Part shown: positions 42,914 through 53,246 of the stretch, in pieces
How positions within the stretch are numbered: the stretch's first letter is position 1
Layout of the letters: the number at the start of each line of letters is the position of its first letter
NCBI GenBank assembly: GCA_017354895.1
Contig: CP071497.1
Location: 1,302,001-1,366,000, forward strand
DNA from: Podospora comata
Lineage: Eukaryota; Ascomycota; Sordariomycetes; Sordariales; Podosporaceae
Reading direction: 5' to 3'
DNA: 64,000 nt
Position numbers and translations under genes: made by a program
The notes under the pieces: generated by a model
Seen by the model: the letters and a program-made list of their open reading frames with translations, nothing else
The model's database searches: none
What the model was told of the DNA's origin: nothing

Positions 42914-43997
42914 TACTGGGTTTAGAAGGGTGGGCAATGGAGTCGTTGGAATATGTTCGCTGATGAAAAGAGGAAGCAGAGGAGGAGGAAGATGAAGAGA
43001 TGTTTTAAATGGCAGCGGACTCCTGAAATGTCACACGTTGAAAGGATCACGGGGCAAAGCCACATCGTGGCAAATTCTTCAGCTGCAAACCTATCACGCT
43101 TCACTCCAGTCCCACCAGCCACACTTGGCCCCTGAGCTGATAGTAGTTGATCATGACGATGATGAGCAGAAGGAACAAAAGGGGGACAATAACAGGGAGA
43201 AAAAAGAGCATCAAAGCTATCTCATGAAGCTGCATATTGCTTTCACTGCCTATTTCTAAGCCTTTGTCAGTAGTTGTCGTCATACATTCTAGATTGTTGC
43301 TATCATACTCAGCTGAAAATCAGGTAGGGCCATTGCCCCCAGGTCAGGGGCATCATCTCACCGCATGGCATAGATATCCTAATAATCAAGTGTCTTAACC
43401 ACATCTTTCAGCACGTTCGTCACCCATGACATGGGAGCTCGTAAGCTTTGTTCACCCTGTGTATTTTACCCGCGGAAAAAAAGTCTGTGATATTTCTTGT
43501 GCATTGTTCATACCCAAACGCCAGTAAAAGGTGGAAAGGGGTAAGTGTTAAGGTTGAAACGCAAGTTCAGTTGGGCATATCTACCTATATAAGCCCAATC
43601 TTGGAAGTATTCTTAGTAGGTTTCAATATAATTTCAAAAACACTCTTGACTCGTTGTGTTTTTACTATGTTCACCTCATAGTCACTTTCTATCAATTTTC
43701 ATCGTTGCCCATGAGATTTCATTAAGCGGTCGTAGCTAGCCCATTTATAACTTCATCCTGACAGATAATGCCCCTTGGCAGGCCAACTTCTTTACCCAGC
43801 TACTCCAAGAATTCGTCCCAGCTAAGAAATTCCACAGCAAACACCATAGTCCGTGTTAAAGAGCATGCTCCGGCAGCTAGCACCCTTAGCGCGGAGCATA
43901 CCATGGTATGGTGACTCCATTAGATAACTGTAGAAGGTGGTCAAAACCTCACAAAGTGACTCAACTCCATCACGAGCCAGTGAAATAAATCAGGAGG
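42914..43997. other. Intergenic, 1.1 kb
   Basis: Nothing recognised; slightly AT-rich at 43460-43700. Confidence 0.4.
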
Positions 43998-44403
43998 TTA
44001 GGGACGACCCATAGTTCGGACGAACACCTGCGTGCACCCCCCCATCCTGAATATCCACCCCCTAACCAACGATGGCCATACCTCTCCAACAACCGAGGAG
44101 CACTCTCCCTCAACACCGCCACCTGAATTGCTCCTCCCCTGGGGTAGACCGCTCGCAATAAACCGAGGGGTGATGTCGAGCGTTGTCGGATGCAGGAAGA
44201 TCAAGGCGTGGTAGTGGTTGAACTTTTCCCAGATGGGCTTGAACAGAGGGTTTGACGGCCGCTTTGGGGGACCAAGTAGGCGAGGAAAAGTTGGAGGGAT
44301 CGCCGCCTGCTGCTTCGATGGCCGCCACGTAGACAGGTGGAAGGGCATGAACGTGGACGTCGATGAGACCACTAGGGGTCCCAGAGTTGGTGTTGCTATC
44401 CAT
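43998..44403 (-). pseudogene. Amidohydrolase-2 family decarboxylase-like fragment
   Basis: The start is good: an ATG at 44403, then GLIDVHVHALPPVYVAAIEA with the H-x-H metal pair and FSSPTWSPKAAVK. After one frame change comes NPLFKPIWEKFNHYHALIFL-HPTT, the segment with the metal-binding His of the same family, then a GLPQ end. The middle of the barrel and the C-terminus (about 250 residues in intact 6-methylsalicylate or gamma-resorcylate decarboxylase-like enzymes) are missing. It is an internally deleted relic. Lying 1.5 kb from the terpene cyclase relic, it may be part of the same lost metabolic cluster. Confidence 0.7.
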
Positions 44404-45111
44404 CGTAGACACTGAGGACTTGAAGACAGCGTTGCTTTCAGAAGAACTTAACCAGCAACGACCACTGGTTTAAATAGTATTTGCCCAACAATGATTGAGA
44501 CCTGTGACATTTTGACGTGATTGGCAGCGGCTTCGGACAACTGGTCTGGCATCATGAGATTAGATGAAAACGAGGAATATCACCGGTTCTCCAGTGCAAC
44601 GTTCACAGTGGTCTCGTCAAAGCTTTTGTCGGAAACAATTTTGTTTACTGTGCAGGAGGCAACTAAGTGCGGCGTCACAATGTGCTTTGCTCCTCCCTGA
44701 AATACTCTTAGCTTGGTGATCATGAAGATCGCTAACTGGATATAGAATGGCTGTTGTTAGCTCTGGCTTGTAAGCGAAGCTTTTGAAGGCCAAGACGGGA
44801 GTTGGGCAAGGGACCGGGAAGGTTTGCCGTGCATGATTTTCAGCACAAGACTCTAAGTTTAAGGGACACCAAGTCTGGTGTTACAGCCAGAGATCAGACT
44901 TTCAGTCAGACAATCATACCAGAACAGATTATTCCTATTCCCTTGTTTATCAAGAGATTGTATCAGCATAGCCTTGTACCCTGCATGTATTTGAACAGAT
45001 ATATACCGCCCAGAATCTTACAAAGGCAGCAAAAAGTGTCCGACGCACTCTTATCTCTCACGCCATGTTCAACTGTCAAAGCACAGCATCAACACACCCC
45101 ATGAAACCCTC
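44404..45111. other. Intergenic
   Basis: Promoter side of the amidohydrolase relic and 3' flank of the ankyrin gene; no gene seen. Confidence 0.4.
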
Positions 45112-46072
45112 TCAATCCCCAACCCCATCCCTCACCAACCTAACCCCACCGCCCATAAAACCCAAGCTAAACCCCTTCCTCGGACTCCCCTTGCCCACCA
45201 CCACCTCCTTCTTCGGGCTGGCATCCATAACCCCAACCCCCTCCCTAATCCTCTTGGGACTTTCTTGTTGTGGTGTCGTCTCCTGTGCCCTCAACCCCTT
45301 CCTCCTCTCCACCTCCACCACCAACCCCTTCAGATACACCTCCGCCTGCACAGTAGCACTGTACGCCTCGGCCGTCCACAACCAAACATTGGTCCTTCTC
45401 GGATCCGCCCCCGCCGCCAGTAACGTCCTCAATACCAACAAATTCCCATTACTACTCGCAAAATGCAACGCGGTATTCCCATCCAAATCAGCGTTTCTCA
45501 ACGCACTCTCCGCTCCACCAGGCGCGTACGTTAGCAGCAACTGAACAACTGTGTCGTGCCCATGTAGTGAAGCTTCCATGATTGCGTCCCGCCCTCGTAT
45601 ATCCTGCCTGACGATACCCGCTGGGTGGAATTCGCATAAGCAGTGGACTACTTCTGTGTGGCCGGCGGCAGAAGCGAGCATGAGTGGTGTCTGATGGTTG
45701 TCATTCAGTGATGGTGTGATGTTATCGTCGTCATCGGTGAGGTTGTTATCGGCTGTTCTGGTTCGTTCGTGGCCGAGGGATATCAGCAATCGACATATTT
45801 GTAGATGGCCCAATGAGGCGGCGAGGTGGAGGTTGGAGTTGGACAGGCCGAAGCGTTCGTCTGGGTCGGGGTTGTGGAGGAGGTGAGGGTGGGATTTGAG
45901 GATGCGGGCGACGAGGAGGTGGTCATTGGAGCGGATTGCTCGGCGGAGGCGGATGGAGGGGTCGATCCTGGAGTTGAGGAGCTGTTAGTGGTGACTAGAG
46001 TTCAAAATAGTGGGTGGGGAGGGGCAAAAAGGTGTTAACATAAGAGACGAGGACAGGAAAGGGCACGTACAT
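45112..46072 (-). CDS. Ankyrin-repeat protein with an intron inside the start codon
   Basis: Two coding exons: 46072-46071 supplies AT, and 45967-45112 supplies G and the rest, giving MIDPSIRLRRAIRSNDHLLV in 285 residues. The 103-nt intron has a GTACGT donor and a CAG acceptor, and no in-frame ATG precedes exon 2 content. At least four ankyrin units follow (SNLHLAASLGHLQICRLLIS, QTPLMLASAAGHTEVVHCL, RDAIMEASLHGHDTVVQLLL, NTALHFASSNGNLLVLRTLL). A NVWLWTAEAYSATVQAEVYL helix and a basic disordered tail (SPKRIREG, SPRKGFSLGF) complete it. It is an ascomycete-wide single-copy type of unknown role, probably a scaffold. The copy is intact, between relics on both sides. Confidence 0.85.
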
Positions 46073-46409
46073 GGTCAGCTCGCGCTTTGGGCGTGGGCAG
46101 CTGTGGTGACTTGATGATCGTGGAGAGAGTCAGTGCGATGGTTGGTGGGGATCGAGTGACGTCGCAGATCGTGGCCCAAGCCTGGAACACAGCGCTTGGG
46201 CTTCCGCGCCGTCAAGTCCGAAATGCGGGGTGGCGCAGGTACCCCGCCATTAGCCTGCGCATGATCCCTGCAAGTTCAGCCCTACCACAACAACAAGAGA
46301 CAACAGCAACGACATCAAGTGGTAGGTGGTGTCATGCGCGACGAGGGCGGAATAAACTATTTCTATAGGTATACCATGAGCCTATACTTGGGCATCGATA
46401 TAGTCCAGG

Positions 46410-47211
46410 CTACTTCCACCAGCGAGGGAACCGGGTAGTTAACCCGAGTCGGTGCATCCCGTCCACCACCAACGACAACCACCCAATCATCATGAACCAC
46501 ACAATCGCATATGCCAGCCTGAACCACTTGCGACTCGTAACAGACAGGCCCTCATCGATCAAGGCTCGACCATCCCTCTCTGCTCTTTCCATGCTCGGCG
46601 TCCACCAGAACGGTCCACGGACTTGAACCATGAAGGCCGCAACGAGGAGCAGCACACATCGAACAGCCAGTATGAATCTCAACTGCTTCCCGGTCATCCT
46701 GGCCCGCCGAGCCCCGGGCTTGCCGTCTCTGCCGACTGCCGCATCGATGTTGACCAGCTCATGAAAGCCCAGGAAGACAATCGTTGCGAAACCCTAACCA
46801 ACTGTTAGTGAAGAACCACACCGTGTTTCATTGAAAAACGAGCCGCCTCACTAAGAGCAATCCCCAAATCAGCAACCCAACCGGGTCATCCAGATGGTTT
46901 CCAACCTGTGAACGGTCTCCAAACACTTTCAAGGTAGCAGCCACGAGAGCATACCCAGATGCAAGTGTGACGAACTCTATCCCGTCCACCAGCCTGTCCT
47001 ATTTCTCGGTGCCGGGGATGTATGACTGGACGATTGGTTTGACTTTGTCGAACTTGGCTTTGGCGCGTTGACGGGGCTGAATCTTCGCGATGGAGTTGCC
47101 GGGGTTGCGTTGGTAGGGTTGTCCAAAGTCTGCTAGTGGAATTGGGTCTTCCAGAGCCATGGGGGGATTAGCGCTGCTTAGGGTGCTGGCGATGGTGGGT
47201 TGGGAGTCCAT
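46410..47211 (-). pseudogene. Multi-pass membrane protein interrupted by one stop
   Basis: Exons 47211-46852 and 46793-46410 (GTGAGG donor, ACTAAC branch) keep one frame over 248 codons. The N-terminus is cytosolic and basic (QRAKAKFDKVKPIVQSYI). After a TAG at codon 71 the coding signal continues without change: DRLVDGIEFVTLASGYALVA, then GLLIWGLLL, ATIVFLGFHELVNIDAA, the LRFILAVRCVLLLVAAFMVQ helix, PSMERAERDGRALIDEGLSV and WFRLAYAIVWFMMIGWLSLV. Four or five membrane helices are likely. The TAG is one C-to-T step from CAG. I do not recognise the family. It may be a recent null allele of an accessory membrane protein; a sequencing error is the other reading. Confidence 0.6.
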
Positions 47212-47554
47212 GATCAGTGAAGAATTATAGCGAGTGACAAGATCAAAGTATCAGGGGAGGCAAGGATGATATCACAGTAACGGGTTGGAGTATTTCACCG
47301 CACCTGCACATTACTTTCCGTTTGTACATCCGCGAAGCGTGGCTCTGGTGGCTGAACATAAATATGTGGCTGCCGTTCACAACCCACCTCGCGGTCACAT
47401 GGCTTTGGCTTCGATCCGCATCCACACTTCAAACTCTTCTTTCGAGGCCATATATTTCAGTACTTCTTTTCCCTTTTCCAATCACACTTGCGAGGTGTCC
47501 TCTCTCATGTTATCGCAAACTGACAGTTTCCCATTCGCCACATCATTCGAAAAT

Positions 47555-48039
47555 ATGTCGTCCTCGCGAGCGCAGTTTTCAAAGCCCCCGACTGAGCTTC
47601 GATTCAAAATTTATCGAGCAGTGTGGGAGCCCAGAACGGTCGTCCTCTCGTACGGCAAGCAAACAACACCTCCGATCACACTCTCCATCAACTATGAGGC
47701 GCGCCAGGAGACGCTCACGCACTACCACCGCTATACCTGAAGTTCCTCAGAGCCAACCCCAATCCTGACTGGAGGCTTTGTGCCTTCCCAATATGCCGCC
47801 GTGGCTTTATCAATTAACAACTGGACATTGTCTCCGTCGCCAATCCCAAGATGTCTTTCTCGGCACCACACGATTACCGAGACGTGCGACTGGAATTTCC
47901 GACACTCAATCAGCCATGCCTTCGCATCACTCCAACCAAGTACGCCGATCTTGAATTGCTGCACAACCTTCAATCACTCATTTCCACCATCGACTTCCGG
48001 CCATTCATAACAGCGAGCGACCCCAACCCTTCGCTCTAG
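47555..48039 (+). pseudogene. 2EXR-domain gene relic
   Basis: The ATG at 47555 opens MSSSRAQFSKPPTELRFKIY, the start of a 2EXR domain (F-x-x-LPxELRxxIW type), then VLSYGKQTTPPITLSINYEA and RQETLTHYHRY. From there the coding signal passes through other frames (RANPNPDWRLCAFPICRRGF, then DYRDVRLEFPTLNQPCLRIT and LELLHNLQSLISTIDFRPF) with stops between. This is a broken member of a large fungal family of unknown function that is common near HET-type genes. Related pieces lie at 62.1-64.0 kb. Confidence 0.65.
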
Positions 48040-49280
48040 GTCTTTCGCCAGGGCTCGCATACATGCCTTTCGGCAACGAATATCTGCCTTTGGGGTACTA
48101 TGTGCTACCAAGTAACTTGCCATTTTGCGGACGACGAACTAAGTTGGGGCCTGGGATCGGGGCTGGGTACTTAGCATATAGGGGGCCTTGATTACCTCCG
48201 GCTTTATTGCGATGATGTAAAGGATTGAAAGGCCTGAATGGGCTGGGGAAATCACTCCTTAAGGATTATTACGGTATAACCTGTACCTAACCCTAAATAT
48301 CTTTCTACGAGATTGCTGTTGCTATGTAGCGCTGGCTTTCGGTCAGGAAACGTGACACACATATCCACACAGAGCGAACCCAACCCTGCCCGATACCTTA
48401 CCGCATTTGCCGGTTTCCTGCCTCGGTCCCCCGCTTACCCATGTAGCTAGGTGGCGAGAATGCAGTTTTCCATTCATCCTCAGAAGAAAAGTGCAACATT
48501 CTGGATGAAGCACTAGGCAGTACGGCGAGGTTGAGGAGAGGACCGCGGAGCACCTTATAGCAGGAAAGGAAGAGATGGGTGGGCAGGTGGATAGATTTAG
48601 GCTTTACTACCATGCTTCGTCCACCTCCTTCGCTGATGAGTGGTCTCGGGTCTTATCATCTTCGCACCGATAATCCCGACATTGATGAGCCCATCGGGGA
48701 GGTTGTGCATGCGCTGTGTCGGTCAAACTTCATGTACGAGGGTCACTGTCATCGGGCCTCTGGTTGGTTTCCCGAAGTGAGTGTCAAATTTGAATTATGA
48801 GTTCTATAGTGCCACGGCTCGTAGGAATGAGCGCCTGTGTGATGAAAAATCGCGCCCATACTATGTCGAAGCAGGGTTTGACAACTGGCTTCAGGTAAAG
48901 AAAAGATATCATGATTCTGGTAGCTGATATATCAGCGGGAAATGCAGAAGTCCGTGTTTTCGGTGGGTTGGCTGTGACGGGAATTTGCTTTGCTGGATAC
49001 GAGGCGAGTCAGGAGACCAGTTTGAGGACTCTTCGGGATGGACGCAGGTTGTTGAAGATCAAGAGCCGAGCTTCTTGAAGAAACATGTAATGAAAAAGAT
49101 GCGCTACATACTTCAGCTGATCATACACCTTGGGTTCATCAGGATGCAGCGACTCCCATTTAGAACATCAATAACAACATAAGGTAAGGATGACTTCGAC
49201 GTATGAGCGACGGCTGAACTATCTAATATACTATCTAGGTAGTCAAAGCGATGAGAACGTGAGGCCCCTGAAGCACCTTG
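48040..49280. other. Intergenic, 1.2 kb
   Basis: No gene recognised. A plus-strand frame around 48600-48800 has a protein-like look but no family. TAGGTAG/CTACCTA-rich words recur near 48450 and 49230. Confidence 0.4.
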
Positions 49281-50755
49281 TCAGACCTTCGTCTGCTTGG
49301 GCCTTTCCTCGGACATGTCCGTTTCCTGGCGTGGTCTGGACTGCAACCACTCCTCCTCACAACTCTCACAGCGCCCTGGTGATTCTGGCAAATCATATAA
49401 ATGTCTGAAAGACGGGTACAAATCCTTCAAATGTGGCCGTTTCTCAGGCTTCACTTCCAGCATCTCCCCAATGATGGGCAAGATCTTCAGCACAGGTTCG
49501 ATTAGCTTCGGCATCACACTTTTGTCGGTATTGCTTTGGCGTGCTCGTAGGACCTGGAAGTAGTCTTCAAGTTTGGCACCGCCAGCCAGCGCGCTCCGGT
49601 AAGTAAACCAATGGGGTTCTTCAAGCCCGGCGTTATGAGAGTGCAGGCCTAGCCATTCTCTAGGATATCCCGTGGCAACCCTAGCAAGACAGATGTCATT
49701 TCGAAGAATATGCAACCGAGTGAGTAGACGAGGCCCGGGAGTGTAAGCGAGTCGGGATGATCCATGGAAGACTCGTCAGTTTCTGGGGGAATGTAGGGGG
49801 TTTTGTACTTGGTGAGTCTGCCAGCGGGTTCTGTTGGTGTCTCGAAGTGGCGGGTCAAGCCTATGGTTCCAATGACCAGGAGCCCATAGTCGTCGATGAG
49901 AATCTTGCGGAGGTTGATATCTGAAGATTGTATCCCGATGCCAGAGTTCCAAAGGTAGAGCATTACTCGAGTTAGGCAACCGAAATAACTGCAAAGATAA
50001 GCTCCCATCCAGGTGTTGTCGGATTTCCTGGTCGAATCTTCCCCAGTTTGACTGTCGTGGAAGTCCTCTAAGAAGACCTGCAAGTTTGTATGTGCGGGTG
50101 GGTAGACGACCACGCCGAATATGTGCTTCTTGATTACCTGCGACGTCGATAGTGTGCTGATTTCCTGTTTCCGGCCCCGCCGCTGGCGTATCTGCCTTGT
50201 GCTCAGACAATAGTCCTCGAATGAAGCCACGTACACAACGACATGTGGATGTTGAATCCCTGATAGCTTGCTGAGCGCTTGCAAAGTCGATCGACGAGCT
50301 GTTGAGTCTGGTCCAGGCGGACGGTCATGAGAACGACAGACAATTACTTTTAGGGCTAGGGGCCGCGGATAGGTGACATCAACGGGAGCTTTAACATGAT
50401 ATGTGATCGTCGATCCTGAGTCTCCCAGGGCTTCCCCCACCTGAAGGAAGGGAAAGGGCGGCCTAAGGTATTCTTGACCACGATGGTGAAACACCTTGTG
50501 AGTCGCCAGGTTTAGACCAGCTTGGCGCACGGGTTCCACCCATGCATGCTGGGTTTCCCAACCAGAGGAATCCCACTCAAACTTATCTCTGTCATGCAAC
50601 TCCGAAAACTCCTTTAGAGTTACCGGCTGTCCGTTCAAAGAGTCAACCGAGCCACATTCCCAAAAATCGGACCCGCTGTAAGAACGCGGCCTGGTGGCCT
50701 CTTGGGGGCGGACATCATCTGGAGAAGCCTCGAATCGTGGTGAGGACCTGGCCAT
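49281..50755 (-). pseudogene. Kinase-like (pseudokinase) domain gene with a frame break
   Basis: The ATG at 50755 starts a disordered leader (MARSSPRFEASPDDVRPQEA), then a kinase-fold sequence. It has a glycine-loop remnant VGEALGDSGSTITYHV, a beta-3 lysine ALKVIV, HPHVVVYVASFED for the alpha-C/beta-4 area and VYSLGCIFFEMTSVLLG for helix F. The catalytic loop expected as HxDxKxxN reads GIQSSDINLRKIL, and DFG is replaced by IGTIG, so it would not transfer phosphate. At about 49700 the frame changes by one base and the C-lobe continues (LEDYFQVLRARQS, GEMLEVKPEKRPHLKDLYPS). It starts 11 bp after the end of the C2H2-type gene and may be the 3' half of the same ancestral gene. Confidence 0.6.
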
Positions 50756-50765
50756 TGTCGTTTTG

Positions 50766-52843
50766 TCACCAATCGCTCTTTCCGAACTGGGAACGGTTGC
50801 TGCTCCAGGGGCCGGGGTGCGCTTCTTCGTAGGTGCAAAAGTCAGGCCGGGTGCCCTGAAACTCCAGCGGCCCTTGGTCATCTGGCAAGTTGCTCAATAC
50901 CCGGGTGTTAAACTCCTCGAATGATCTGACTGCAGCGACAAAACGTCCGGTTTTACGGTGAACCGGTTCATTGGAGTGGTCTGGATAAAAGCTCTTGCTA
51001 TACACCGATCCGAGAACAGGAGGTAGGGATTCCGACGGAAAGGCCGGGTTAGAAGCCAAGCCCTCATCATCAGATTGGGCATTTGTGCGAACGTCCGAAG
51101 GGATATCCTCAAACTGTAGTGGCCCTTCATCGTCCGGAGTGTCACCGAACAGCCGATTATCAGAACCCTCCTCCGTCGAACCATTCTGTCCACTAGCCAC
51201 TTGATCTGAGTCAACGGAGATATTATCATCATCGATGTATCTTATTGATAGGAAAGCCAACGACTTCAGGTGTTGGGCAACGTGTTTAACCATCTTTGCG
51301 TAGTCCACAAAACTCGGCCTGTTATCACCCGGTGACTTCGGCGAGTCATGCTGTTGTGTGTCGTTTCCGCCAAACGAATATTCGATATCCTCGTTTTCTG
51401 CTGCTTGCTTTCCCTTGGACGGGGCCTGTGTGATTCTAGATTGCAACTCATAGACCGCAAGAACATCCTGATTGCAAAGCGGGCAAATATTGGCGTTCCG
51501 GGTAACACGCAAGATATTGCGTGTTACTTTTCTCACGGCCCTGGACTCGGTCATGGCGCTGTGTCTTGTCCTGATGTGCTCTCTCAGTTTGTCCCCGGTG
51601 GGAAACTCGGCATACTCGCCGGGTTCAACATCACAATACCACACCGTGTTGTGAATCTTTTGTGCCCATTCCTTTGAATGGGCCTCCTCCATATGCTCAC
51701 GCCACTCGGAGAGCTTGGAGAAGTATCTTAAATTGTCGATGCACTCCTCGGAAATGCAGACGTAAGGTTCGAGATCATGTTGAAAATGAGCCCTAGCTGT
51801 TAGGTTAACGCTGTCTACCTGTCTACCCCAAAATGGAATGACAAAACTTATCTCCACCATCCGTGTTTTTCCAAGTCGGAAGTTTTCAGTTCGCGCGCGC
51901 ACCACTGACATTTACAGAAGCCGAGACCGTCCTCTATTTTTGGCCGTGGGGGATACGACTAGCCTTGGCCAAACAAGCTAACTGTGGCATTGTCCAAGAC
52001 TGAAGCAGGCTTTGAAATCTCATTCTGAAATCTAGATTGATCTAGTACCAACGGGCTGGTTTGAGATGTGGCATATATTGGCTGGTGAAATGGGGAGCTG
52101 GTTGAGCGATGGTGCGCTTGGGACGCAGGCACCGGAATTCGCACTCGAATATCTGCTTTGGACGGGTTGAGTTCTGAATTAGGACCGACAGATGGGAGAT
52201 ATTGGCGAGGGGTAGCGAGCTTTTGGTGATGTCTCCTAACATACAGAAGTTTGAGTCGTCGAAATGTTATGGATGAAGCTAGCTGTTCTGCAAGAGATTC
52301 TGATACTCCATCCAATCTTCCCTTGACAAAGAGCAAGGCGATCCTTTCGAATTCAGATATCTCTTCTGGATCCACTTTGAGAGCGTATGCTTTGACTCTA
52401 GATGCCCAGCTTCCCATGGATGATTGGCGAATGATGGAAGCTAGACGCTGAAGCCTCTCGATGGCTTCGTGGATGGCGTCGAGTGCAGCGGCGGCGACCG
52501 GCTCTGGAAGAGCTTGATTCGAATGATTCAAGATTAACGATGGATTGAACCGGGCTAGGTTGGATTGCAACAGTTGGAGGAGTCGAAGAACTAGATTGTG
52601 GACTTGTGGATGGTCTCTAAGTCGAGCATCTAGCGACGCCTCAGGTTGAGCAAAAACCCCAACTAAGGCAGTCCAAAGCTGAAAACGCTGGTGGTACTCC
52701 CGAATTATGTGGTAGTTCTTCGCCTCCACGGGCTTATTATCGACTGTTTCGTCCGTTAGGAGCCTCCGGAAAAGACTTTCACAATCTCGAGCTCGCTCAT
52801 AGATTTGATTATCATTGGCCAGGATGGCGGTTGAAGTTGACAT
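50766..52843 (-). pseudogene. Multidomain C2H2-type zinc-finger protein of the fungal NLR-associated type, broken
   Basis: Exons 52843-51852 and 51792-50766 add up to 673 codons in one frame. The N-terminal helical domain is the one usual in this fungal group (REYHQRFQLWTALVGVFAQ, HEAIERLQRLASIIRQSS, LASSITFRRLKLLYVRRHHQ). Then come YPPRPKIEDGLGFCKCQWCA, DLEKHGWWR, and the C2H2-like region EPYVCISEEC, SEWREHMEEAHSKEW, WYCDVEP, IRTRHSAMTES and ICPLCNQDVL. The acidic tail has two DDxGPLxF repeats. A TAG interrupts the linker before SYPPRPK, and the donor after GWWR reads ATAAGT where GTAAGT is expected; both are single C-to-T or G-to-A type steps. Genes of this architecture are commonly fused or adjacent to death-effector or kinase domains. 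It is divergent from the DUF7580-S8 gene. Confidence 0.75.
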
Positions 52844-53246
52844 CTTGAAAGTACGTGTCGAGATGTTCACGGAGAGGAACTGGTGTTGTTCGTGGCATGT
52901 GGTCATTGCGCAGATGGTTTTTTTTGATTGGGTGTATGTTATACCGGTCAATCTGTCTTCTTAAATGACAAAGAATGCCTGGGAAAGAAGACTTAAATGA
53001 AGACTGCCTTAACCCTAATTGGGCCGAACGAATAGTGGTCGTAGCACACTGATAACCTGCCTGGAAGTCGTCAGCAACACGCGCCTGACACCCAACCCCG
53101 CATCACACACCCCCGCTTTTGAATACATGCATGTCAGGAAGCAGATCAGTCATTCCATGGCTACTTGGGTGTTTCATCTAGCATATAGGCACCTCTACAC
53201 GGTCACTTCGAGCTCACCGTCACGAGGTTGAAAAGGCTGCGACTCT
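52844..53246. promoter_or_regulatory. 403-bp shared promoter of the C2H2 and DUF7580-S8 genes
   Basis: The only gap between two divergent genes of the cell-death type. Co-expression is a reasonable inference from the head-to-head layout. No specific operator was recognised. Confidence 0.4.
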
